Shown: positions 1 through 7,726 of the stretch, one piece after another
Layout: the number at the start of each line of letters is the position of its first letter
How positions within the stretch are numbered: the first letter of the stretch is position 1
Source: Syntrophorhabdaceae bacterium
Lineage (GTDB): Bacteria > Desulfobacterota > Syntrophorhabdia > Syntrophorhabdales > Syntrophorhabdaceae
Length of the DNA stretch: 39,848 nt
Assembly (NCBI GenBank): GCA_028713955.1
Contig: JAQTNJ010000007.1
Location: 1-39,848 of the forward strand
Reading direction: 5' to 3'
Notes under the pieces: model-generated
The model's input: the letters and a program-made list of their open reading frames with translations, nothing else
Told to the model about the DNA's origin: nothing
Database searches by the model: none
Position numbers and translations under genes: made by a program

Positions 1-27
1 CCTCGCTCCTTTAGTTTCTCCGGTTCT

Positions 28-92
28 AACTTTGAACCTTGAACCCTCCGCCACTGCACCGGAGGACAGGCATAGAACATTGAACAGTTGTT
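28..92. repeat. Reiterated TTGAAC-type words in intergenic DNA
   Basis: The first 92 bases hold no supportable gene. They contain spaced copies of the words TTGAAC and GAAC (28-48 and 76-92). The same vocabulary recurs at 774-797 and 1249-1276, always just outside a gene of the restriction island. The copies are separated by roughly 7 bases and are imperfect. Function unknown; they may be decayed spacer repeats. Confidence 0.5.
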
Positions 93-119
93 GCTTCCGC
101 CGTTAGCTGAAAAAATTAT

Positions 120-148
120 TTGTATTTTTCATTTCATAGGGATAGAAT
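120..148 (+). promoter_or_regulatory. Promoter P1 before the ORF6N gene
   Basis: TTGTAT (120-125) and TAGAAT (143-148) are separated by exactly 17 bases, a sigma70-type arrangement. The same boxes, spacing and flanking bases recur at 1031-1059 and 1838-1866, which strongly supports a real promoter. It lies about 100 bases before the ORF6N start, with a palindrome (203-229) between promoter and gene. Confidence 0.65.
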
Positions 149-202
149 GGTTTCATCCAAGAACGGGGGATGCGTAATTGGGGAGAAAAGCAGTCTATAT
201 AA

Positions 203-229
203 TTTGAGATCACGTTTTGTGATATCAAA
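203..229. promoter_or_regulatory. Palindromic candidate operator upstream of the ORF6N gene
   Basis: Arms TTTGAGATCACG (203-214) and TGTGATATCAAA (218-229) flank TTT; 10 of 12 arm positions pair. The geometry (12 + 3 + 12) and core (GATCAC / GTGAT) match the palindromes at 439-465 and 1755-1781. Its place between promoter P1 and the start codon suits repression, plausibly autoregulation by the ORF6N protein (inference). Confidence 0.55.
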
Positions 230-244
230 ATGGGGGGGGACAAC

Positions 245-763
245 ATGGAAGCGCTTATTCCTGTCGAAGTGATCGAAAGAAAGATCTATTTCATTCGCGG
301 TCACAAGGTCATGCTGGATGAGGATCTGGCAGAGCTTTACGAAGTGCCTACCAAAAGACTGAATGAACAGGTCCGAAGAAACGAAAAAAGGTTTCCTCAG
401 GATTTCATGTTTCAACTATCCGGCGAAGAAGCTGAATCTTTAAGGTCGCAAAATGCGACCTTAAAAAAAGGACGGGGCCGGCATCGTAAGTACCTGCCTT
501 ATGTTTTTACGGAACAGGGTGTTGCTATGCTCTCTACCGTATTAAACAGCGACAGGGCCATTGAAGTAAACATTCAGATCATGAGGACATTCGTAAAGCT
601 AAGAAAGATGATAGCCTCACACAAAGATCTTGCCAGGCGGCTTGATGAACTTGAAAAGAAGTATGATACCCAATTCAGAGTTGTTTTTGAAGCAATACGA
701 CAATTGATGATCCCACCGGAACCGAAGAAAAAAAGGCGTATCGGATTTCTGAGGGACGAATAG
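245..763 (+). CDS. ORF6N-domain DNA-binding protein
   Basis: The 172-residue product has the ORF6N domain known from phage and mobile-element proteins: [19 protein letters not shown] at the N-terminus, then [12 protein letters not shown], then [20 protein letters not shown], followed by a helical tail ending in a basic patch ([10 protein letters not shown]). The family is thought to bind DNA, often beside KilA-N-type proteins. I prefer ATG 245 over the longer start at 230 because the G-run at 231-239 is then a ribosome-binding site at normal spacing. The codons for residues LRSQNATLK form a perfect 27-bp inverted repeat (439-465) that resembles palindromes upstream of this gene and upstream of hsdM. 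It is transcribed toward the restriction operon and is probably its local regulator; that role is inferred. Confidence 0.85.
   Translation: MEALIPVEVIERKIYFIRGHKVMLDEDLAELYEVPTKRLNEQVRRNEKRFPQDFMFQLSGEEAESLRSQNATLKKGRGRHRKYLPYVFTEQGVAMLSTVLNSDRAIEVNIQIMRTFVKLRKMIASHKDLARRLDELEKKYDTQFRVVFEAIRQLMIPPEPKKKRRIGFLRDE
439..465. promoter_or_regulatory. Perfect palindrome inside the ORF6N coding sequence
   Basis: Arms TTTAAGGTCGCA (439-450) and TGCGACCTTAAA (454-465) are perfect inverse complements around AAA. The geometry equals that of the sites at 203-229 and 1755-1781. It lies within codons for a well-conserved part of the domain, so it could be an intragenic operator or a coincidence of codon constraint. 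The perfection over 24 bases argues for function. Confidence 0.5.
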
Positions 764-940
764 TTCCTTTAGTCTAAACCTTGAACGTTGAACAGATTTC
801 GTTCCTCGCTATGAACTTCAGCAAAGACAGAAGAGAGCAGAGACTATGCAGTATGCAGTAAAAGATTTCCGTGCTTACTCCATACTGCCTACTATAATTT
901 TACTTATTTCGCCCTCAGCTCTCCGCTCTCAGCTATGCCT

Positions 941-974
941 CTGACACCCTGTTGTCAGTCCTGCCTGGTATAAT
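941..974 (+). promoter_or_regulatory. WYL-type dyad plus -10 box, site 1
   Basis: CTGACA (941-946) and TGTCAG (953-958) flank six bases; TATAAT follows at 969-974, preceded by TGG (extended -10). Read as TTGTCAGTC-N8-TATAAT it matches all but one defined position of the mycobacterial RecA-NDp consensus. It is the first of five such sites in the window. No gene starts directly after it; the next is at 1387. Confidence 0.6.
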
Positions 975-1030
975 AGCTTGTGATCATTGCTGATCGCTGA
1001 CGGCTGATAGCTATAAGCTGAAAAAATAAT

Positions 1031-1059
1031 TTGTATTTTTGATTTCATAGGGATAGAAT
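1031..1059 (+). promoter_or_regulatory. Promoter P2 before the small conserved gene
   Basis: TTGTAT (1031-1036), 17 bases, TAGAAT (1054-1059). About 45 bases around it are nearly identical to P1 at 113-157, including the flanking words, pointing to duplication of a promoter segment. Confidence 0.6.
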
Positions 1060-1285
1060 GGTTTTAAAGGGTTCAGCGTAAGCAACGGGCAGGCTGAGGT
1101 TAAGACTGGGGCCAAGCAGTTCTTCCTATGCCTTATGCTCTTGCAGCAGTTATCAGCCATGAACTATGAGCCATGAGCTGGTTTATGTGGTGGGGTTTCC
1201 AGTAATACAGTTTCTTGTGTTTATTGAGTTCCTTATGTTTTTTGCGTTTGAACGTAGAACATTGAACGTTGAACGGTAGTTATAA

Positions 1286-1340
1286 ATATGGGGGACAATT
1301 CTTGCAGCAGAAAATAACTGAAAAAATGATGATAAAATAC
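1286..1340 (+). repeat. Leader repeat, copy A
   Basis: This segment (core ATGGGGGA, then AGCAGAAAATAA, then GATAAAA) recurs imperfectly at 1896-1952 before hsdM. Copy A lies 47 bases before the 1387 start codon. With P2 and P3 it shows that the 5' regions of the two transcription units share an origin. Confidence 0.5.
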
Positions 1341-1386
1341 ATGAACCACAAATTCCGTTAATCTATCTTAAAATGGGGAGGATGTT

Positions 1387-1668
1387 ATGTCCAATAAACC
1401 ACCTATTAAGCAATTTGCCTTTGGTACCTGTGCTTTTGCCAGTACCAGTCCGGAACGTGGCAGAGGGCTAACCAGCGATACCAAAATTCTTAACGTACAG
1501 GTAACTTTTGAGGAAGCTCTCAAGCTTAACCTCGCGATAGATGAGTGTATACGTAAACTCAACTCATATAAACGAAGTACGCGCGCAGGTAAAAGTATGG
1601 GACTTAATCTCGCAATTCATCTTGAAAAGGGCCGTATTACTATCAACGAGGAAAAGGTAGAAGCTTAA
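1387..1668 (+). CDS. Small conserved protein of unknown function in a restriction locus
   Basis: The 93-residue product has a Thr/Ser/Gly-rich N-terminal half (GTCAFASTSPERGRGLTSDT) followed by a helical segment (FEEALKLNLAIDECIRKLN) and a basic C-terminal part. I do not recognise a named family. A strong ribosome-binding site, GGGGAGG at 1375-1381, stands five bases before ATG 1387. It has its own promoter (P2) and lies between the ORF6N gene and hsdM, so a regulatory or accessory role in the restriction island is plausible, but nothing in the sequence shows it. No membrane segment, signal peptide or Cys cluster is visible. Confidence 0.7.
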   Translation: MSNKPPIKQFAFGTCAFASTSPERGRGLTSDTKILNVQVTFEEALKLNLAIDECIRKLNSYKRSTRAGKSMGLNLAIHLEKGRITINEEKVEA

Positions 1669-1754
1669 GGGGTAGTGAAGCCCTATTTGAAACGTCCAAT
1701 GAATAGTCTTGCATTTCTTGCTTCTTAAGAGCATCTCTCCAAAAGTGTTTTTTT

Positions 1755-1781
1755 ATTGAGGTCACAATTTGTGATCTCAAG
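1755..1781. promoter_or_regulatory. Palindromic candidate operator upstream of hsdM
   Basis: Arms ATTGAGGTCACA (1755-1766) and TGTGATCTCAAG (1770-1781) flank ATT; 10 of 12 positions pair. It shares geometry and core with 203-229 and 439-465. It lies 57 bases before the -35 box of P3, so it could control the restriction operon from upstream. Confidence 0.55.
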
Positions 1782-1837
1782 ATTGTAGATAGCAAGAAGT
1801 ATTGCATGTTAAGCAATGACCGATAGTTTTAAAAGAT

Positions 1838-1866
1838 TTGTATTTTTCCTATCAGTTGGGTAGAAT
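1838..1866 (+). promoter_or_regulatory. Promoter P3 of the hsd operon
   Basis: TTGTAT (1838-1843), 17 bases, TAGAAT (1861-1866). Boxes and spacing are identical to P1 and P2 although the spacer has diverged. It is followed by leader repeat copy B and the TTG start of hsdM about 100 bases downstream. Confidence 0.65.
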
Positions 1867-1895
1867 GGCAGTATACAGCATTGGGGTTATTAGGG

Positions 1896-1952
1896 GATGG
1901 GGGAAAGCTTCCTTGAAGCAGAAAATAATTCCAAAACTGACGATAAAAGGCT
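1896..1952 (+). repeat. Leader repeat, copy B
   Basis: Imperfect copy of 1286-1340 (shared GATGGGGGA-like start, AGCAGAAAATAA, TGA-GATAAAA), here directly before the hsdM ribosome-binding region. Confidence 0.5.
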
Positions 1953-1968
1953 TGACAGGGAATAGATA

Positions 1969-4680
1969 TTGACCACTGAAAAAATTACTCTCGCACAGCT
2001 TGAATCTTTTCTGTTCAAGGCTGCCGATATTCTGCGCGGCAAGATGGATGCCTCGGAGTTCAAAGAATTCATCTTTGGTATGCTTTTCCTCAAGCGCCTC
2101 TCAGATGAGTTCGACCGCAAGCGTGAGCAGTTGCGCAAGAAAGATTTTGCCCATTTGAGGGATCAGCCTGATCTCATCAAGGAATTGCTGGAAGACAAAA
2201 CCTCCTACGGCGAAACCTTTTTCGTCCCGGTACGCGCCCGCTGGCATGAGGCATGGACCGACGAGAACGGTGACCTGGTCCCGGCGTTAAAGGACCTCAA
2301 GTACGACATCGGCAACATGCTCAACAAGGCCATTGCCGCAGTCGAAGAGGAAAACGACGCCCTTGCCGGGGTGCTGAAAAACAACATCGACTTCAATGCC
2401 GTCAAAGGCAAGACCAAAATCCCCGACCAGAAGTGGAAAGACCTGCTGGACCATTTCAACCAGCCTCAGTTTGTTTTGGTTAATGACAATTTCGAATTCC
2501 CGGACCTGCTGGGTGCGGCTTACGAGTATCTGATCAAGTTTTTTGCCGACAGCGCGGGCAAGAAAGGCGGCGAGTTCTACACGCCTGCTGAAGTTGTGCG
2601 TCTCCTGGTGCAATTGACCAAACCGGAGGCGGGCAACGAGATTTATGACCCCACCGTCGGTTCGGGCGGTTTCCTTATCCAGTCCCACCAGTATGTGGAG
2701 GAACAGGGTCAGGACCCGAACGACCTCGCTCTCTACGGCCAGGACTCCAACGGCACCGTCTGGTCTATCTGCAACATGAACATGATCCTCCACAATATCA
2801 CCCGCTTCACCATTGAAAACGGCGACACCCTGGAAGACCCGCTGATTCTGGAAAACGGCCAGGTGCGCAGGTTTGACCGCGTGCTGGCAAATCCTCCTTT
2901 CTCCCAAAACTACAGTCGGGCTAATATGAAATTCACCAGCCGTTTTCGCGAATGGTGCCCCGAGACCGGTAAGAAGGCTGACCTTATGTTTGTTCAGCAC
3001 ATGCTGGCCAGTCTCAAGCCACGGGGGCACATGGCTACCATCATGCCCCACGGCGTGCTGTTTCGCGGCGGCAAGGAAAAGCTGGTTCGCGAGATATTTA
3101 TCAACGATGACGTGATTGAGGCCATCATCAGCCTGCCGCCGGGCCTGTTTTACGGCACCGGCATCCCCGCCTGCGTGATTGTGGCCAACAAGAACAAGCC
3201 CGAAGCCCTCAAGGACAAGGTGCTTTTTATCAATGCCGACCGCGAATACGCCGAAGGCAAGGCCCAGAACAAGCTTCGCCCTGAGGACATAGAAAAGATC
3301 GATTTCGTCTTTACCCACAAGCTTGAGATTCCAAAATACAGCAGACTGGTAGACAAAACCGAAATCGTAGAGAACCACGACTATAACCTCAATATCCGCC
3401 GCTATGTGGATAACACGCCCGAGCCCGAACCGGAAGATGTTCAGGCGCACCTGATCGGCGGTATCCCCGATGCTGAGGTCACTGCCCGTGCTGCCCATTT
3501 CGCCCGCTTTGGGCTACAAGCCGATACCTTATTCGAGCGGGAACGTCCGGGCTACCTTCTTTTCCGTAAGCCGATCGAGGCAAAGCAAACTATTAAGATC
3601 ACACTCGAAGCCGACCCCGCACTCCGGCAAACACTCGCAGTACACCACGATACTCTGGAAGCCTGGTGGGCTGTGGCCCGCGATGACTTTGCCGGCCTAT
3701 GCGATGGAAAGAAGATGCCGGAGGTGCGCCACGAACTGCTGACCACGCTGAAAGACAAACTCATCCCCTTGAGTGTACTCGATGAGTTCAAGAGCGCCGG
3801 GGTATTTGTGAACTGGTGGCAGCAAATACGATATGACCTGAAGACCATTATCTCTACAGGTTGGCACCATGCGCTGATTCCTGACGAATACCTCATTGCC
3901 AAATACTTTCAGACCGAGGCCGACGAGATTGAAATGCTGGAAACGCAGATCAGCGAGTACATAAGTGAGTTGACCGAGGCTGTAGAAACGGCGCAGGAAG
4001 TAGCTGCCTATGAACCGGAAGAAGATGAAACCGTCACGGCAGTCGTAATAAAAAAGATCCTCAAGGATTTAATAGACGACCTCAAGGGCAGTACGGGCGA
4101 CTCCGCCATGAAAGAACTTGCAACGTTACAGGCACAGGAAAAGATAATCGCAGGCATTGAAAAGCGCATTAAAGAAAGCAAGGTGGCACTGAAGACCAAG
4201 ACCGATGAACTGGAACTCAAGCTCCAGCTTAAACGCTTGGGAGGCGACGAGTTCAAGGCTGAAAGCCAGGATCTGATCCGTCAGGTGGATGCCCAACTGG
4301 CGAACATTGATAATGAGCACGATGACCATAATGATCATGATGAGAATAAAAACAACAAGAACAATAAAAGGAGAGCCGCTGCCCTTAACAAGGACAAAGT
4401 CGCCCTCGAAGTGCGACTCACCAAGACCGACGCTATCCTCATTGCCATCGGCGGCCAACTGACCGAGGAAGAGGCTCGTCGACTTATCCTGAAAAAGCTT
4501 TACGACCTCGCGAGCAGTGAACTGAACCGCTATCTGAATACCGAAAAGCGTGGGCTCATTGCCGTGGTGGAGAATCTCTGGGACAAGTACGCGGTGTCGA
4601 GTCGGGAACTGGAATCAGAACGAAGTGAGACCCTGAAGACGCTGGATGGATTTTTGAGAGGGTTGGGGTATTTGAAATGA
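1969..4680 (+). CDS. hsdM: Type I restriction-modification methyltransferase subunit HsdM
   Basis: HsdM transfers a methyl group from S-adenosylmethionine to adenine N6 in the sequence chosen by HsdS, and is also part of the restriction complex. The 903-residue product has the helical HsdM N-terminal domain (about 1-150), the SAM-binding motif DPTVGSGG near residue 227 and the catalytic motif ANPPF near residue 307. The region after about 480 is an unusually long extension rich in predicted coiled coil, with a low-complexity Asp/His/Asn/Lys stretch near residue 783. Typical HsdM proteins are about 500-600 residues. The start is TTG 1969, with an ACAGGG element eight bases upstream; no in-frame ATG lies near the domain start. 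The stop overlaps the hsdS start (ATGA). Confidence 0.95.
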   Translation: MTTEKITLAQLESFLFKAADILRGKMDASEFKEFIFGMLFLKRLSDEFDRKREQLRKKDFAHLRDQPDLIKELLEDKTSYGETFFVPVRARWHEAWTDENGDLVPALKDLKYDIGNMLNKAIAAVEEENDALAGVLKNNIDFNAVKGKTKIPDQKWKDLLDHFNQPQFVLVNDNFEFPDLLGAAYEYLIKFFADSAGKKGGEFYTPAEVVRLLVQLTKPEAGNEIYDPTVGSGGFLIQSHQYVEEQGQDPNDLALYGQDSNGTVWSICNMNMILHNITRFTIENGDTLEDPLILENGQVRRFDRVLANPPFSQNYSRANMKFTSRFREWCPETGKKADLMFVQHMLASLKPRGHMATIMPHGVLFRGGKEKLVREIFINDDVIEAIISLPPGLFYGTGIPACVIVANKNKPEALKDKVLFINADREYAEGKAQNKLRPEDIEKIDFVFTHKLEIPKYSRLVDKTEIVENHDYNLNIRRYVDNTPEPEPEDVQAHLIGGIPDAEVTARAAHFARFGLQADTLFERERPGYLLFRKPIEAKQTIKITLEADPALRQTLAVHHDTLEAWWAVARDDFAGLCDGKKMPEVRHELLTTLKDKLIPLSVLDEFKSAGVFVNWWQQIRYDLKTIISTGWHHALIPDEYLIAKYFQTEADEIEMLETQISEYISELTEAVETAQEVAAYEPEEDETVTAVVIKKILKDLIDDLKGSTGDSAMKELATLQAQEKIIAGIEKRIKESKVALKTKTDELELKLQLKRLGGDEFKAESQDLIRQVDAQLANIDNEHDDHNDHDENKNNKNNKRRAAALNKDKVALEVRLTKTDAILIAIGGQLTEEEARRLILKKLYDLASSELNRYLNTEKRGLIAVVENLWDKYAVSSRELESERSETLKTLDGFLRGLGYLK

Positions 4681-5966
4681 GCGTGACGATACACGAGGTT
4701 CAGAAACTTCGGGACGTTGTTACCCTTGAAAAAGGTAAACCTCCTGCCCAACAGCCTTATTTTGGGTCCGATGCGGAACTGTATCTCACGCCAGAATATC
4801 TTAGGGGGAGGGCACCAGCACAGCCCGTTAAACCAAGCGCAAACGCCGTTCGGGTCTCTGACGATGACACAATTCTTCTATGGGATGGTTCAAATGCAGG
4901 AGAGTTCTTCAGAGCGCGAAAAGGTATTCTTGCCTCTACAATGAGTCGGATTAGCCATGATGATGCTTTCGACAAGGAATACTTTTTTTACGCGGTTAAG
5001 AACTGGGAATTATATCTCAAGGGGCAGACTTCGGGCTCGGGCATTCCCCATGTAGATAAAGAAGTTTTAGGTAAGCTTGAAATTTATCAATTTGAAAAGT
5101 CTGAGCAGGCGAAAATTGCCGAAATTCTATCGACTGTGGACCGGGCGATTGAGCAGACCGAGGCGTTGATTGCCAAGCAACAGCGTATTAAAACCGGTTT
5201 GTTGCAGGATCTCCTCACTCGTGGTATTGATGAACACGGCAACCTCCGCTCCGAAAAAACCCACAAATTCAAAAACTCCCCCTTGGGCAGGATTCCGGTA
5301 GAGTGGGGGGTGGATGAGTTTGGGCGTACCCTCGAGTCCGCTGTGGATGGCCCATTCGGTTCTAATCTGAAATCCGACCACTACGTAGCTGAGCCCGGAG
5401 TGAGAGTCATTCGGTTGGGAAATATCGGCAATGGGAAGTTCTTGGACCAAGACAAAGCGTGGGTATCCAGTGAACATGGGAGGTATTTATCCAGACACTC
5501 CGTTCAACCCAAGGATCTACTTATTGCATCACTTGGTGACGAAAGGCACCCTTTTGGAAGAGCATGCATCTACACCGACTATGTCCACGAAGCTATAGTC
5601 AAGGCTGATGTTTTCAGAATCCGCTGCAACCGGGAAAGGTACATTCACCCGTTTGCAGTTCACCTATTTAACTTTCCGCGTTGGCGGCAGGGGTTGTTTG
5701 CACTTGCTCAGGGAATGACACGCGATCGAGTGAACCTCACAAACCTGATGTCATTACAGCTACCAATCCCACCTATTGCAGAGCAGGAGGCAATTGCATG
5801 CACCATAAGTTCGCTATATACGTTCTTGGATGAATTGGAGCAGCAGCTAGCTAAACTTCTTTCCCTCAAAACCGGCCTAATGCAAGATTTGCTCAGGGGC
5901 AAGAAACGCGTCACAGCTTTGCTGAGTTCGGTTGATGTGAACGACAAAAAGAAAGGTGTTAGCTAA
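4677..5966 (+). CDS. hsdS: Type I restriction-modification specificity subunit HsdS
   Basis: HsdS recognises the two half-sites of a bipartite DNA target and bridges the HsdM and HsdR subunits. The 429-residue protein has two target-recognition domains, each followed by the conserved helical spacer: [20 protein letters not shown] with [10 protein letters not shown] near residues 140-185, and [20 protein letters not shown] with LMQDLLRGK near residues 365-410. The duplicated architecture appears complete, so target specificity is probably bipartite, but the recognised sequence cannot be read from this. The start overlaps the hsdM stop by 4 bases, and the stop shares a base with the next start (TAATG), indicating translational coupling. 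Confidence 0.95.
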   Translation: MSVTIHEVQKLRDVVTLEKGKPPAQQPYFGSDAELYLTPEYLRGRAPAQPVKPSANAVRVSDDDTILLWDGSNAGEFFRARKGILASTMSRISHDDAFDKEYFFYAVKNWELYLKGQTSGSGIPHVDKEVLGKLEIYQFEKSEQAKIAEILSTVDRAIEQTEALIAKQQRIKTGLLQDLLTRGIDEHGNLRSEKTHKFKNSPLGRIPVEWGVDEFGRTLESAVDGPFGSNLKSDHYVAEPGVRVIRLGNIGNGKFLDQDKAWVSSEHGRYLSRHSVQPKDLLIASLGDERHPFGRACIYTDYVHEAIVKADVFRIRCNRERYIHPFAVHLFNFPRWRQGLFALAQGMTRDRVNLTNLMSLQLPIPPIAEQEAIACTISSLYTFLDELEQQLAKLLSLKTGLMQDLLRGKKRVTALLSSVDVNDKKKGVS

Positions 5967-7726
5967 TGGAAATCAAGCCGGTAGCTGATATCCTATTTGA
6001 AAATAGCCTCGGGGCGCCGACATTAAATGCATTGATCCCGAACGCGGACAATTACACTGTGTTTGCACTACAACCGAAGGGTGATATTGAGGCGAGCGCT
6101 GAAGGTGTTCGAAGTCGAGACCAAGCTCTTGCAGCCCGGCAGTTTGATGTCTTCCTAACATATGCAAAAGAAACACAAGCCGATGTTGTAATAACACCTG
6201 AATATTCGATGCCATGGGAAGTTCTTAAACAGGTGTTATCGGACTGCAGAGGGCCTGTTCAAGGGAAATTATGGGCATTAGGTTGTGAAAGCATAAAAAT
6301 TAACGAACTCGAATCACTCAAGGCTATTCTTGCGCCATTCGCTAAGGTAATCTATGAACCTCTTGATGCGACTTCAACAAGATTTCTCAGCCCTCTTGCC
6401 TACGTTTTCGTTACGCCGCCAGCCACGGGCGATGGCGAAGCAAAGACTGTATTGCTAATTCAATTCAAGACGCATGCAATGGGCGATCAGGACCATTTCG
6501 AAATTAATGGGATGTTGTCCGGCACTCGCATTTACCAATTTGGAGGCCATGGGCAACATCTGAAGCTTGTATCTCTAATCTGTGCCGATGCCTTTGCATT
6601 AACAGACGACGTAGCTGAAGCCATTCACGATCGCGCCCTAATACTGCACATACAATTGAACCAAAATCCGCGCAATGAATGGTTTCTCGGGTGCAGAGAG
6701 CGACTCTTACACTATGATGGTGATGCGACCGAAGTGCTATGTTTGAATTGGTCAGAAGATGTGAGGATGTATATTGACGGTCATGAGAGATGTTGGAAGA
6801 ATATCGCAGGATCAGCATGGTATTTGAAAGCACGAGAGTTTGACAACAGAGATACCACGATTTGCAACAACCACAAGAAGGGTTTTTATTATACGTGGCT
6901 TCAGCCGTACCGATCTCACACGCTATTCTTTAACTATAAACCTGCTGCCTTCTTATTTGTCGCGACAAAGGTAGCACATATCGCAGTTGCGGGGCCTGTT
7001 TCAAGAAGACGTGGTCCACTGCTAACTAAAATATGCAACTGGGACGATGAGACCGGTAGTTGGGTCGAGAAAACCACTGCTGATGACGGTTTTTCTGGTG
7101 TGGTTACAGAAAGCGGTAACGCGCAGGGAGAGATTAAACGAATAGCAGATGTAAATCCGCTGGAAGCGGAACGTATCCTTGCATTATGCGCTGGTGAAAT
7201 CAAAGATAACGAGGACTGGAATGAGGACTGGCATAAAGTTCATCTTTTGGACTCTTGCGTGATTGAGTCATCAGAAATCATTCGAAGAGTCACCTTTGCT
7301 CAGGATACACACGAACAAGCTAGAAGATTTAGAATAGCGAGGCTGAAGCGTTGTTCCCATTTATGGGAGATAATTAAAAACGAGGAATTGCCACCAGCGC
7401 TTTCAGATCTTAAGTCTGGTTTTAGATTTAAGTGGTCACCTAATTTTCCTCAACAGAATATAGAATCTACTAGCGGAAAACGTGCAACTGTAATCTACAT
7501 GGGTGAGGAATGTAGTCTCACACATGTAGAGGCCACAGAAAAGCATATGGCGGATTATCTGCATAAGTCATCATCGGATGCAGATCAAAGTTTGGCTGCG
7601 CAGCAGCGGCTCCATGTTTGGTATCGTGATCAAACGGGTACCATTGTTCCATATAAACATCATCGATACGTCAAGATAGATCAAACCCGTGACAGATCCC
7701 CCTTTGATATAGGGAGGGAAGAATGA
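5966..7726 (+). CDS. Nitrilase-fold (carbon-nitrogen hydrolase-like) protein embedded in the hsd operon
   Basis: Residues of about 30-300 resemble the nitrilase superfamily, whose members cleave or make C-N bonds with a Glu-Lys-Cys triad. Candidates in the right order are E79 in VVITPEYSMP, K168 in LLIQFKTH and C206 in LVSLICADAF. The C-terminal half (about 340-586) is unrecognised, with a charged region and a basic end. It is coupled to hsdS by TAATG and to the following SMC-like ATPase by ATGA, so the two products probably act together. Nitrilase domains are known in anti-phage proteins (some class 1 DRT reverse transcriptases carry one), which makes an immune effector role plausible. The substrate is unknown and the fold assignment rests on motif reading alone. 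Confidence 0.7.
   Translation: MEIKPVADILFENSLGAPTLNALIPNADNYTVFALQPKGDIEASAEGVRSRDQALAARQFDVFLTYAKETQADVVITPEYSMPWEVLKQVLSDCRGPVQGKLWALGCESIKINELESLKAILAPFAKVIYEPLDATSTRFLSPLAYVFVTPPATGDGEAKTVLLIQFKTHAMGDQDHFEINGMLSGTRIYQFGGHGQHLKLVSLICADAFALTDDVAEAIHDRALILHIQLNQNPRNEWFLGCRERLLHYDGDATEVLCLNWSEDVRMYIDGHERCWKNIAGSAWYLKAREFDNRDTTICNNHKKGFYYTWLQPYRSHTLFFNYKPAAFLFVATKVAHIAVAGPVSRRRGPLLTKICNWDDETGSWVEKTTADDGFSGVVTESGNAQGEIKRIADVNPLEAERILALCAGEIKDNEDWNEDWHKVHLLDSCVIESSEIIRRVTFAQDTHEQARRFRIARLKRCSHLWEIIKNEELPPALSDLKSGFRFKWSPNFPQQNIESTSGKRATVIYMGEECSLTHVEATEKHMADYLHKSSSDADQSLAAQQRLHVWYRDQTGTIVPYKHHRYVKIDQTRDRSPFDIGREE

Larger units (their letters stand above)
764..1386 (+). other. Long intergenic leader with repeats and two promoter-like signals
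   Basis: No coding frame here resembles a protein. The stretch holds TTGAAC words (774-797, 1249-1276), reiterated AGCT/ATGAGCC-type words (about 925-940, 990-1020, 1150-1180), a WYL-type dyad with a -10 box (941-974), promoter P2 (1031-1059) and a leader segment repeated before hsdM (1286-1340). It is the 5' region of the gene at 1387 and may also feed the hsd operon. Confidence 0.5.

Noticed and set aside
134-415. 93-codon minus-strand frame over the ORF6N gene start
   Set aside because: Overlaps the promoter and the ORF6N coding region and has no ribosome-binding site or recognisable motif.
2287-3498. 403-codon minus-strand frame opposite hsdM
   Set aside because: Antisense shadow of a clear methyltransferase gene; the translation has no recognisable motif and the plus-strand catalytic motifs are intact.
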